Shown here: piece by piece, positions 1-7,573 of the stretch
Numbering within the stretch: the stretch's first letter is position 1
Layout: every line of letters starts with the position of its first letter
Assembly (NCBI GenBank): GCA_017508315.1
Contig: JAFVZE010000021.1
Coordinates: 1 to 14,198, forward strand
DNA length: 14,198 nt
Origin: Kiritimatiellia bacterium
GTDB lineage: Bacteria > Verrucomicrobiota > Kiritimatiellia > RFP12 > UBA1067
Direction of reading: 5' to 3'
Program-made: the position numbers and the translations under genes
Notes under the pieces: generated by a model
What the model was told of the DNA's origin: nothing
Databases searched by the model: none
The model's input: only the letters and a program-made list of their open reading frames with translations

Positions 1-100
1 ACCGGTTTTTCACTTATTTCACTTCCCAAAGCCGATTTCCCCCGGTAAAACAAGGTATGACATGGCTTTCAGGAGTTAAAACCGGGGATATTCCAAATTT

Positions 101-109
101 TGATATAAT
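101..109 (+). promoter_or_regulatory. Extended -10 promoter of hrpA, probably giving a leaderless mRNA
   Basis: The sequence TGATATAAT is an exact extended -10 element (TG, one base, TATAAT) inside an AT-rich island in otherwise GC-rich DNA. No good -35 is seen 16-18 bases upstream, which fits an extended -10 promoter. The hexamer ends at 109 and the hrpA ATG starts at 119. Transcription starting about 7 bases after the -10 would leave only 0-4 untranslated bases. No Shine-Dalgarno-like purine run lies between the -10 and the ATG. The leaderless reading is inferred from this spacing. Confidence 0.75.
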
Positions 110-118
110 CTGCGCCCG

Positions 119-3100
119 ATGAACGACATCGAATTGAACTACCCTCGCGAACTTCCCGTATGCGCTATGCGGGAAGCCGTCATCGATGCCGTCCGTCGAC
201 ATCCGGTCGTGGTGGTAAGCGGCGACACCGGTTCGGGAAAAACCACGCAACTGCCGAAAATGATGCTGGAACTGGGGCGCGGAGTCCGCGGCAGACGCAT
301 CGTCTGCACCCAGCCGCGACGGTTGGCCGCCGTCACTGTGGCCGAGCGGGTCGCCTCCGAACTCAAGTGCGAAACCGGCGGACTCGTCGGCTACCGTCAC
401 CGTTTCGCCCGCCGCATGGGCGCGGAAACCCGGGTGGAATTCGCAACCGACGGCATTTTGCTCGCCGAAACCCGCCGGGATCCTCTGCTGAAGGCCTACG
501 ACACCGTAATCGTCGACGAAGCCCACGAGCGTTCGCTCAATACAGATTTTCTGCTCGGCATTCTCAAGCGGGCGCTTGAACGCCGCAGCGACCTCAAGGT
601 CATCATCTCGTCGGCGACCCTCGATGCCGGACGTTTCGCGGAGTTTTTCGGCGATGCCGCGACCATCTCCGTCCCGGGGCGGCTTTTCCCGATCGAAGTC
701 CGCCACATGCCGCCGCCGGAGGACGAGGAGCGCGATCTCGCGCGGGATGTCGAAGCGGCGGTTTCCGCTCTCCCCGCCGACGCGGATATTCTTGTTTTCC
801 TGCCCGGCGAGCGCGACATCCGCGAAACGGCTGAACATCTGTCGAACTTACGCGGCGCGACCGACGACATATTGCCGCTTTTCTCATCCCTCCCGTCCGG
901 CGAACAGCGACGGGCGTTCGCCCCCTCTTCACGACGGAAAATCATTCTCGCCACCAATGTCGCCGAGACCTCGCTCACCATTCCGGGAATTCGTGCCGTA
1001 ATCGATTCGGGGCTGGCGAGAATCTCCCGCTACATCCACCGAACCGGAATCCAGCGCCTTCAGATAGAACCCGTGTCCAAAGCCTCCGTCCGCCAGCGCA
1101 CCGGGAGGTGCGGCCGTACCGGACCGGGAATCTGCATCCGGCTGTATTCGCGGGACGACTACGAAAGCCGCGAAGAATACACGCCGCCGGAAATTCTGCG
1201 CTCGTCGCTCGCCGGCGTCATTCTCTCGATGCTCGATCTGCGCCTCGGCGACATCGACCGCTTTCCGTTCATCGACGCTCCGAAACCCGCGATGGTCCGC
1301 GAAGGCCTGCGCGAACTCATAGAACTCGGCGCCATCCGCCGGGCCGAAAGCGGCGGGGCGGAGCTTACCGAAAACGGCAGAAAACTCGCGGGAATCCCGG
1401 TCGAACCGAGGCTTGCGCGGATTCTGCTCGAGGCCTCCCGCAACGCGGTGACCGGCGCGGTTATCCCGCTCGTAGCTTCAATGGCCTGCGACGATCCGCG
1501 CCGCCGTCCTTTTGAAGAGCGGGAGAAAGCCAATGCCCTTCACGCCAGATTCAAGGTGCCGGACTCCGACTTCATGGGCACGCTCGGACTCTGGAACTGG
1601 TGGAAGCGCGAAACGGAAGGACTTTCCGAATCGAAGGCGCGCAGACTCTGCAAGGCGAATTATCTTTCATATCCGAAAATGCGCGAATGGCGCGATCTCG
1701 CGCGGCAGCTCGAAACGCTCGCCTGCCGGCTGGGATTGTGCGGCGGCGACAGCGGAAAGGAGGATCCCGATCTCATCCACCGCTCGCTGCTCGCCGGACT
1801 TTTGAGCCGGATAGGGAAATTCGACGAAGAAGAGCGCGACTACCGCGGCGCGCGCGCGTTGCGTTTCGCCGTCCATCCATCGTCGGCGCTGAAACGGAAA
1901 CCGTGGCCGTGGATCATGGCGGGCGAACTCGTCGACACCGAACGGCTCTTCGCGCGCAACGCTGCCGCCATCGACCCGCGCTGGATAGAACCGGTCGCGG
2001 GCGCGGCCTGCCGCCGCAGCTGCCATTCGCCGGAATGGGACGCGCGCAGCGGTTTCGTGCGGGCGACCGAGCAGGTTACGCTTTACGGACTTGTGATCGT
2101 TCCCGCGCGGCGGTGCGACTACAGCCGCATCGACCCCGTCCGCGCGCGAGAAATCTTCATCCGCCGCGGCATCATCGACGGCGAATTCCCGCGACCGCCG
2201 CCGGCGGTCCGCAAAAACCTCGAAGTGATCGCCTCTCTGCGGCAACGCGCCGAACGCATCCGCCGGTTCGACGCTTTCGACGCGGACGGTCTTGAAAGAT
2301 TCTTCGAGCGCACGATCCCCCCCGGCATCGCCAGCGCCGATCAGCTGCGCAGGTGGCTCGGCCGCGCGGACGAAAGCGAAGTGCGCCGTTTCATCCTGCG
2401 GGAATCAGATTGGCTGAAAAACATCCGCGACGACGGCTTTCCCGAAGTTCTCGAGATCGCCGGACGCAAGATACGCCTTTCATACCGCCACGATCCCGAC
2501 GATCCCGAGACGGACGGCGTCACCTGCACCGTGAAAAATTCCGATGCGGACGTTCTCGGTCTCTGGCGCTCCGACTGGCTGGTTCCGGGGATGATCCCCG
2601 AAAAACTGCGCTGGCATCTCTCTTCGCTGCCTTCGCAATACCGGAGACTGCTTTCACCGATAGACGACGCCGCCGACATCCTGCTGCCGCTGCTGAAGCC
2701 GGGAAGCGCACCGTTCGCGGACGAGCTTTGCCGCGCCGTGCGCGAACGCTGGGGATTCGCGATCCCGAGACAGGCCTGGCACGAAGAGAAACTGCCGCCG
2801 CATCTGCGCATGCGCTTCCGGATCATCGGCGACGACGGCAAGCCCCTGATCGTCACCCGCGACAAAGATAAAATCGCCCCCTCCGAAAAAACCGCCCGGG
2901 CCAAGGCGGCGACAAAATCCGTCTCATGGACGTTCGGCGACATTCCCGAACACTCCGGCGGCGTCGGCGCGCAGGCAAGACTCTATTACGCCTTGCGCGA
3001 TGAAGGCGACGGCGTGTCGCTGAGACTCTTCGGCGACGCCCTCGCCGCCGCGTCCGCGCACGATGCCGGAGTGACGCGGCTTTTCACCGTCGCGCTTTCA

Positions 3101-3781
3101 AAAACCGTCCGCATCCCATTTCGCGGTGCCGGGGCCGGCTTCTCCGCCGCGCTTTATCTTAAAAATCTCGGATATGCCGACGACGATATAACCGCGGATC
3201 TCCTCTACGGAGCCGTTTCCGAGACGATGGTGCGGGGGAAGACTGCCGTGCGCACTCTCCGGGAATTCGAAAAACGCCTTGAAGACGCAAAGAGCGAAGT
3301 TCCGGCGACACTCTCGCTGATGCATCAGCTGTTCAAGTCGGCCGCAATCCGGGCGGCGGAGATATCGAATACGCTTGAAGACGGCAGACTTGACGAGATG
3401 ACGGCGGATTCGGTGTCTACGCAGCTCTCTTGGCTCATCTACCGCGGCTTCCCGCGCAATGTTGCGCTTTCAACTCTGAAAAACTACAGCCGCTATCTCG
3501 AAGGCGCGGCGATACGCCTGATGCGGGCGCGGACGAACCGCTCGGGAGACTTGAAAAAAGAAGCGGTCTTCAGCCCGTACTGGGAGCGCTACCGCGAAGC
3601 GGTCCGCCCTGAAAACTCCAAAGGGATGAACCGCAAAGCGCTGATCGAATACCGCTGGATGCTCGAAGAATTCAGAATTTCCCTCTTCGCCCAGGAACTT
3701 CACACTCCGGAGCCGGTAAGTCCCAAGCGGCTCGACGCGAAATGGCGCGAAGTCACGGCAGCGAACCGAGATACGCCATAG
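119..3781 (+). CDS. hrpA: ATP-dependent RNA helicase HrpA (DEAH box)
   Basis: This 1220-residue protein is a DEAH-box helicase of the HrpA type, slightly shorter than the roughly 1300-residue E. coli protein. Visible motifs are Walker A GDTGSGKTTQ (about residues 35-44, lysine 41), DEAH at 133-136, SAT at 165-167, TNVAETSLTIPGI at 279-291 and motif VI QRTGRCGRTG at 326-335. These are followed by the winged-helix/ratchet region and the long C-terminal DUF3418 region. That region ends in the family-typical YRWMLEEFRISLFAQEL and PVSPKRLDAKW, so the C-terminus is complete. The ATG at 119 is preferred over the methionine at residue 17 because residues 8-14 (YPRELPV) match a conserved segment before Walker A in HrpA proteins. 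In E. coli, HrpA remodels mRNA and helps resolve stalled ribosomes; the same cytoplasmic role is inferred here. Its 3' end overlaps the convergent lipoprotein gene by 29 bases. Confidence 0.97.
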   Translation: MNDIELNYPRELPVCAMREAVIDAVRRHPVVVVSGDTGSGKTTQLPKMMLELGRGVRGRRIVCTQPRRLAAVTVAERVASELKCETGGLVGYRHRFARRMGAETRVEFATDGILLAETRRDPLLKAYDTVIVDEAHERSLNTDFLLGILKRALERRSDLKVIISSATLDAGRFAEFFGDAATISVPGRLFPIEVRHMPPPEDEERDLARDVEAAVSALPADADILVFLPGERDIRETAEHLSNLRGATDDILPLFSSLPSGEQRRAFAPSSRRKIILATNVAETSLTIPGIRAVIDSGLARISRYIHRTGIQRLQIEPVSKASVRQRTGRCGRTGPGICIRLYSRDDYESREEYTPPEILRSSLAGVILSMLDLRLGDIDRFPFIDAPKPAMVREGLRELIELGAIRRAESGGAELTENGRKLAGIPVEPRLARILLEASRNAVTGAVIPLVASMACDDPRRRPFEEREKANALHARFKVPDSDFMGTLGLWNWWKRETEGLSESKARRLCKANYLSYPKMREWRDLARQLETLACRLGLCGGDSGKEDPDLIHRSLLAGLLSRIGKFDEEERDYRGARALRFAVHPSSALKRKPWPWIMAGELVDTERLFARNAAAIDPRWIEPVAGAACRRSCHSPEWDARSGFVRATEQVTLYGLVIVPARRCDYSRIDPVRAREIFIRRGIIDGEFPRPPPAVRKNLEVIASLRQRAERIRRFDAFDADGLERFFERTIPPGIASADQLRRWLGRADESEVRRFILRESDWLKNIRDDGFPEVLEIAGRKIRLSYRHDPDDPETDGVTCTVKNSDADVLGLWRSDWLVPGMIPEKLRWHLSSLPSQYRRLLSPIDDAADILLPLLKPGSAPFADELCRAVRERWGFAIPRQAWHEEKLPPHLRMRFRIIGDDGKPLIVTRDKDKIAPSEKTARAKAATKSVSWTFGDIPEHSGGVGAQARLYYALRDEGDGVSLRLFGDALAAASAHDAGVTRLFTVALSKTVRIPFRGAGAGFSAALYLKNLGYADDDITADLLYGAVSETMVRGKTAVRTLREFEKRLEDAKSEVPATLSLMHQLFKSAAIRAAEISNTLEDGRLDEMTADSVSTQLSWLIYRGFPRNVALSTLKNYSRYLEGAAIRLMRARTNRSGDLKKEAVFSPYWERYREAVRPENSKGMNRKALIEYRWMLEEFRISLFAQELHTPEPVSPKRLDAKWREVTAANRDTP

Positions 3782-4439
3782 CATCGGCGACGGCGAGATC
3801 GGTAAGCGCCGACAGACACCAGTTCTGCATCGAGCCGTACGAAATCGTATCGGAGCCGGCCGGCGAAAAGAGCGGTATCGGCCCCCATACGATCGCCTCG
3901 TAACGCTGCGAAAAATCCCTGTGATGCACAAGTCTGCCGCTTGCGATATCATACACTTTCAGTTTCGCCGACCATGTCTGGGTGCCGTAGCCTGCCGTGA
4001 ACACGGTGAAAATCGACCACATCGCCGTTGCCGCGCTGTCGCCGTCGGAAGCGTAGGGACCACCGAATTTGACCTCGACCCGGTATTTCGGAGAGGCGCT
4101 CTGCAGCACATAGCCGCCCTTCTCGAATATCTCGGCGGCACGCTCGGCGAACACCGTGGTCGAACTTGTCTGCGGCACATAGGTTTCGGTGGCGTAGGTC
4201 GTCGAATAGAAATGCGCGTGCCTGCGGCGCGACATCGGGCGGCTGGAGAAAACGGTCTCGTAGCCGTAGATCGGAACGTAGGTAGTGACCGTAGACTCGA
4301 ATCCCGAAAGCTGGACATGGACGTCCCTGCCCTGCGTCAGCGCCTTCGGCCGCGTCTCGGGGAACTTGGTTTCGCTGCAGACAAAACAGCCGGCGCACAG
4401 CGCAGCGGCGGCAGGTATCGACAGAAGTTTCTTTCTCAT
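3753..4439 (-). CDS. Putative lipoprotein of unknown function
   Basis: I do not recognise the family of this 228-residue protein. Residues 1-18 look like a lipoprotein signal peptide: a basic start (MRKK), a short hydrophobic stretch, then LCAGC with the lipidated cysteine likely at 18. The cysteine at -3 is less usual than leucine there, and a further cysteine follows at 21. The mature part begins with a Ser/Thr/Tyr-rich region (about residues 45-85) of aromatic and hydroxyl residues (TTYVPIYGYETVF). A segment resembling the alpha/beta core of small outer-membrane lipoproteins follows (AERAAEIFEKGGYVLQ, YRVEVKFGG, WSAKLKVYDIASGRLVHHRDFS). The start has a modest upstream GGGG about 8 bases from the ATG. 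It lies 22 bases after the isomerase gene and is probably the last gene of that unit. Envelope location is an inference from the signal. Confidence 0.8.
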   Translation of the reverse strand: MRKKLLSIPAAAALCAGCFVCSETKFPETRPKALTQGRDVHVQLSGFESTVTTYVPIYGYETVFSSRPMSRRRHAHFYSTTYATETYVPQTSSTTVFAERAAEIFEKGGYVLQSASPKYRVEVKFGGPYASDGDSAATAMWSIFTVFTAGYGTQTWSAKLKVYDIASGRLVHHRDFSQRYEAIVWGPIPLFSPAGSDTISYGSMQNWCLSALTDLAVADAMAYLGSLP

Positions 4440-4461
4440 GGTAAAACCCCGCTTTCAAAAA

Positions 4462-5328
4462 TCAGCGCTTCTTCGCCTCTGCAAGCCATGCTTTCAGGAC
4501 CGCAACCTGACGCACGGTGTCGATATAGGTGTCTCCGACCGGGTTTTCCAGCGTATACCAGCCCCTGTAACCGGAAGCGGCAATGGCCTTGACCGACTTT
4601 TCGTTCGGAACCGCCCCGAGACCGAGCGACGCGTATTTGCGGTTGTTTTCGACGGTCTGGTCTTTGAGATGGACATGGGCGATGCGTCCCTTGGCGGTCT
4701 CGAGAAATTCGCAGATGTCCTCGCCGCGTCCGGCGTAGTAGAGATTGCCGGTGTCGTAGGCAAAACCGATGTCGGGAATTTCTTCGAGAAAACGCCTGAG
4801 ATACTTCGCGTGCGAACATGGATTCGAGGTTCCGCCGAAGTCCTCGATCGTGACGGTGATTCCGCGGACTTTGGCATCGAAAACAAAATTTTTCGTCCAT
4901 TCAAGAATCCGCTCGAATTCGGCCGCCTCGTCGCCTCCCTTGGTGAAGTTGACGGGCACGAGCATGATGCGGGGCACCGAATATCTGTCGCAGAGATCGA
5001 AACAGTGCTTGACATCAGCAGCTCCCTTGTCCTCCGCGAACATTCTCGGGAAAAAGTAGAAATTGACGGGTTTGAGCTTGGTGGCGGCCAGTTCCGGAAC
5101 ATCCTTCTCGTAGGGACCGCAGTCGAATCCGCGCACACCGAGATCGTAAAGCATTTCGGCCGCCTGCGCAAGCGGTATCTTGCGTTCCTTTGCTATCTTG
5201 CGCACAAACGAGGCGAATACGGAAATTCGCGGTTCTTTAGAACAGCACCCCTCGCAGCATGAAGCCGAAGCGGGATTGAAAGAACCGGCCAAAATCGCCG
5301 CCAATACAACAATCAGAAGTTTTTTCAT
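4462..5328 (-). CDS. Exported sugar phosphate isomerase/epimerase-like TIM-barrel protein
   Basis: This 288-residue protein belongs to the xylose-isomerase-like TIM-barrel (AP-endonuclease 2 fold) superfamily, which includes hydroxypyruvate isomerases, inosose dehydratases and 3-ketosugar epimerases. The four usual divalent-metal ligands can be placed at Glu162 (VTIEDFGG), Asp192 (AYDTGN), His218 or His220 (AHVHLKD) and Glu261 (YTLENP). The first 22 residues form a signal peptide (MKKLLIVVLAAILAG, cleavage likely after ASA at 20-22), so the enzyme is predicted to be exported. Most relatives are cytosolic, although secreted copies are common in Planctomycetes and Lentisphaerae. The mature N-terminus would begin with a cysteine cluster CCEGCC (24-29), which could bind metal or form disulfides. 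A Shine-Dalgarno AAAGGA lies about 12 bases before the ATG. The gene follows the U32 gene by 23 bases. The substrate is unknown. Confidence 0.9.
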   Translation of the reverse strand: MKKLLIVVLAAILAGSFNPASASCCEGCCSKEPRISVFASFVRKIAKERKIPLAQAAEMLYDLGVRGFDCGPYEKDVPELAATKLKPVNFYFFPRMFAEDKGAADVKHCFDLCDRYSVPRIMLVPVNFTKGGDEAAEFERILEWTKNFVFDAKVRGITVTIEDFGGTSNPCSHAKYLRRFLEEIPDIGFAYDTGNLYYAGRGEDICEFLETAKGRIAHVHLKDQTVENNRKYASLGLGAVPNEKSVKAIAASGYRGWYTLENPVGDTYIDTVRQVAVLKAWLAEAKKR

Positions 5329-5351
5329 TTATCTGTGATCCTTTGTGGTCG

Positions 5352-7571
5352 TTATGCGACTATTATATCATTTTCGGCATCCCAGCTTAAATCAAGCCGC
5401 GCGGAAACGCCTTGCGGACATTCGAACGTCCGCGGCACCGGCTTTACGGTGATCCACAGACCGCCGCGCCTGTAGACTTCCAGCTCTTCCGGCTTGCCGG
5501 CCGGAGCGGTAAGCGATATGAAAAGCGGCGTCGACTGCTGGGAGAGAAATTCGACATCAAATCCCGATTCGGCGAGATACTGCAGATTGTCGCGGAAATT
5601 CTCGGGACTGGCGACGAAACGCTTCACCCCGAGTTCGGAAAGCTCCTTCAACGCGAAGGAATTGAAGGCGTAAAGCGTCCAGTCGGCGGTGATGTCGACG
5701 GCGCCGAGCGATTTCAAAAGCCGCAGCGTCGCCAGATCCGAAGCTTCCCACCTGCCGTATCCTTTGCGCATGAGCGATCTGACCATGATGCGCAACCGGT
5801 TGAATTCGTCTTCCGCGGTATAGACCGGAAGCGCGATTCTGACCGAGGGATGATCGGGCGCGGCGAATTCTTCGCGGGGAAAAAGCGAAACTATGATCTC
5901 ATCCCACTCGCCGGCGGGAATCCTGCCGCCGTTTCGGATTTTGAGCCGCCGGACCGGTTTCGCCGGCGCAAGGCCGCCGTTGCCGTCATCCGGCGCGGAC
6001 AAGACCGATTCGACGCGCTCCCTGCGCAGACGATCGAGAGACTCGTCGATTTTCCCGACCAGATCGCGCCGCAGATCGTTCACGAGGCTCATCGGCGCAA
6101 ACAGTTTCCGCCCGTCCACGACCGAAAATCCGCCGAGCCGGTAATTGGTGCCGCCAAGCTTCATGAACGCCCTGCGCACTCCTTCGGCGGTTTTCTCCGG
6201 ATTCTTGGCGCTCTCCAGACGACAGTCGATTTCGGCGGAGACTTCCGCTCCGGAGATTTTCGCCGAAGCGGAGATTTTCGTCTCCTCAAGCTTCACCTCG
6301 ACGTCAAGCGCCGTATTGCCGGAATAATCGCTCGGCCGGAAAGACGGCGTCGGAAACATCCTGCGCACGGCCTGCGACGCCGAACAGTAGATCTTCACGC
6401 CGGGCTTGAGCTTCGCGGCAAGAGATTCTCCGCCGTCCGTCTCCGGCAGAAGAATCTCGACATCGCATCCCGCGCCGATTTCAAAAACGTTGCGGCGCGA
6501 AATCGCCTGACGCATCTGTGAAATGCCCATCCCGAGATGTTTGCCGTTTTCGTCGCAGACGCTGAACTGCAGTCCGTCGTGCCGCTCAAGCGCGCGCGAA
6601 GTGTGGAACCTGAGCCACGACAAGCCGTCGCGGTCCTTGGTGACGCGCTTGACCGTGCCGATCTCCGCGCCCAGATGACCGAGCGAATCGGGATCGACGG
6701 GCGAAGCGGCGCCTTTGCGCCCGTTGAAATACAGTTTCGTGGTCCGCCGCGAAAATACCGTCTCCAGATCGCCCGCCGTTATCCCGCGTCCGCCCGCGCC
6801 GGCGAGAATCTGACGGTAGTATTTCACGCACGAGGCGACGTAGATATCGTTTTTCATCCGTCCTTCGATCTTGAGCGACTTGACCCCCGCGTCGACAAGT
6901 TTCAGGACATCCTCGCCGAGTCTCAGATCGCGCATCGAGAAAACGAGCGATTTCCCGCCTTCTTCCGTTTCCCACGGCAGACGGCAGCAGTACGGGCACC
7001 TGCCGCGGTTGCCGCTGCGTCTTTTTTCCATCGCCCCGAAGAGGCAAAGCCCGGAAATCGAATAGCATAGCGCCCCGTGGATGAAACACTCGAACTCCAT
7101 GCCGCCGGAGCGCCTGATTATCGAAGATATCTCCGGAAGCGAAAGTTCGCGCGCGAGCACCACGCGCCTGAATCCGATTTCGCCGAGTGCGAGCACTCCT
7201 TCGAGATTGTGCGCCACAAGCTGGGTGGAAGCGTGCAGTTCCAGCTCGGGAAAATGCGTCCGGCAGAGTCTCGCGATGCCGATATCCTGGACGATGAGCG
7301 CGTCGGGACCGATTTCGGCGAGCCGCGCAATCTGCCGTAGGGCTTCCTCCACGTCGTCCTCGTCGATGAGCGTGTTGAAAGTCACATAGACCTTTTTTCC
7401 GTGCGCTCTGGCGTAACGCACGAGATTGTCGAGATCTTCGAACGAAAGATTCGTTGCGAACGCCCGTGCCGAAAATTCCGAGAGACCGCAGTAAACGGCG
7501 TCGGCTCCGGCTTCAAAGGCGGCAAGCGCGGTTTTGAAGTCGCCGGCGGGCGCTAAGAGTTCGGCTTCCAT
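5352..7571 (-). CDS. U32-family protein (RlhA/TrhP-like, with DUF3656), probable RNA hydroxylation protein
   Basis: This 739-residue protein is of the peptidase U32 family. It starts with the characteristic MEAELLAPAGDFKTALAAF and has KIEGRMK at about 234-240. A conserved cysteine set is present: Cys169 (HGALCYS), Cys176 (GLCLFG), Cys192 (GRCPY) and Cys195/196 (CCR). In characterised relatives (UbiU/UbiV) such cysteines hold a [4Fe-4S] cluster. E. coli RlhA hydroxylates C2501 of 23S rRNA and TrhP makes 5-hydroxyuridine in tRNA, both in a prephenate-dependent way. The extra domain at about 395-515 (DUF3656-like) and the length point to the RlhA-type subgroup, but rRNA versus tRNA cannot be decided. 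A further region of about 200 residues follows. The ATG at 7571 is preferred over an in-frame TTG one codon earlier because it shares a base with the lysA stop (TGATG). Protease activity, the historical family name, is doubtful. Confidence 0.92.
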   Translation of the reverse strand: MEAELLAPAGDFKTALAAFEAGADAVYCGLSEFSARAFATNLSFEDLDNLVRYARAHGKKVYVTFNTLIDEDDVEEALRQIARLAEIGPDALIVQDIGIARLCRTHFPELELHASTQLVAHNLEGVLALGEIGFRRVVLARELSLPEISSIIRRSGGMEFECFIHGALCYSISGLCLFGAMEKRRSGNRGRCPYCCRLPWETEEGGKSLVFSMRDLRLGEDVLKLVDAGVKSLKIEGRMKNDIYVASCVKYYRQILAGAGGRGITAGDLETVFSRRTTKLYFNGRKGAASPVDPDSLGHLGAEIGTVKRVTKDRDGLSWLRFHTSRALERHDGLQFSVCDENGKHLGMGISQMRQAISRRNVFEIGAGCDVEILLPETDGGESLAAKLKPGVKIYCSASQAVRRMFPTPSFRPSDYSGNTALDVEVKLEETKISASAKISGAEVSAEIDCRLESAKNPEKTAEGVRRAFMKLGGTNYRLGGFSVVDGRKLFAPMSLVNDLRRDLVGKIDESLDRLRRERVESVLSAPDDGNGGLAPAKPVRRLKIRNGGRIPAGEWDEIIVSLFPREEFAAPDHPSVRIALPVYTAEDEFNRLRIMVRSLMRKGYGRWEASDLATLRLLKSLGAVDITADWTLYAFNSFALKELSELGVKRFVASPENFRDNLQYLAESGFDVEFLSQQSTPLFISLTAPAGKPEELEVYRRGGLWITVKPVPRTFECPQGVSARLDLSWDAENDIIVA
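5362..5370 (-). promoter_or_regulatory. Extended -10 promoter inside the 3' end of the U32 gene
   Basis: On the - strand this reads TGATATAAT, an exact extended -10 identical to the one before hrpA. It lies within the last codons of the U32 gene (Asn-Asp-Ile-Ile-Val-Ala-stop) and forces two ATA isoleucine codons, which look rare in this GC-rich gene. A start about 7 bases downstream would give a roughly 25-base leader carrying AAAGGA before the isomerase ATG at 5328. No convincing -35 is seen. Promoter activity is inferred. Confidence 0.6.
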
Positions 7572-7573
7572 CA
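7569..7573 (-). promoter_or_regulatory. TGATG stop-start junction coupling lysA to the U32 gene
   Basis: On the - strand the lysA stop TGA and the U32 start ATG share one A. No clear Shine-Dalgarno precedes the U32 start: the upstream bases are GATTTCTCCGCGCTT. Translation of the U32 gene therefore probably depends on ribosomes finishing lysA. This junction also fixes the U32 start. Coupling is an inference from the arrangement. Confidence 0.7.

Noticed and set aside
1..86. Inverted repeat CCGGTTTT (2-9) and AAAACCGG (78-85) upstream of hrpA
   Set aside because: The arms are only 8 bases and about 68 bases apart. They do not form a terminator or a standard operator and may be chance.
14..838. 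A 274-residue - strand open frame antisense to the start of hrpA
   Set aside because: It runs opposite the helicase Walker A and DEAH motifs and has no motif of its own.
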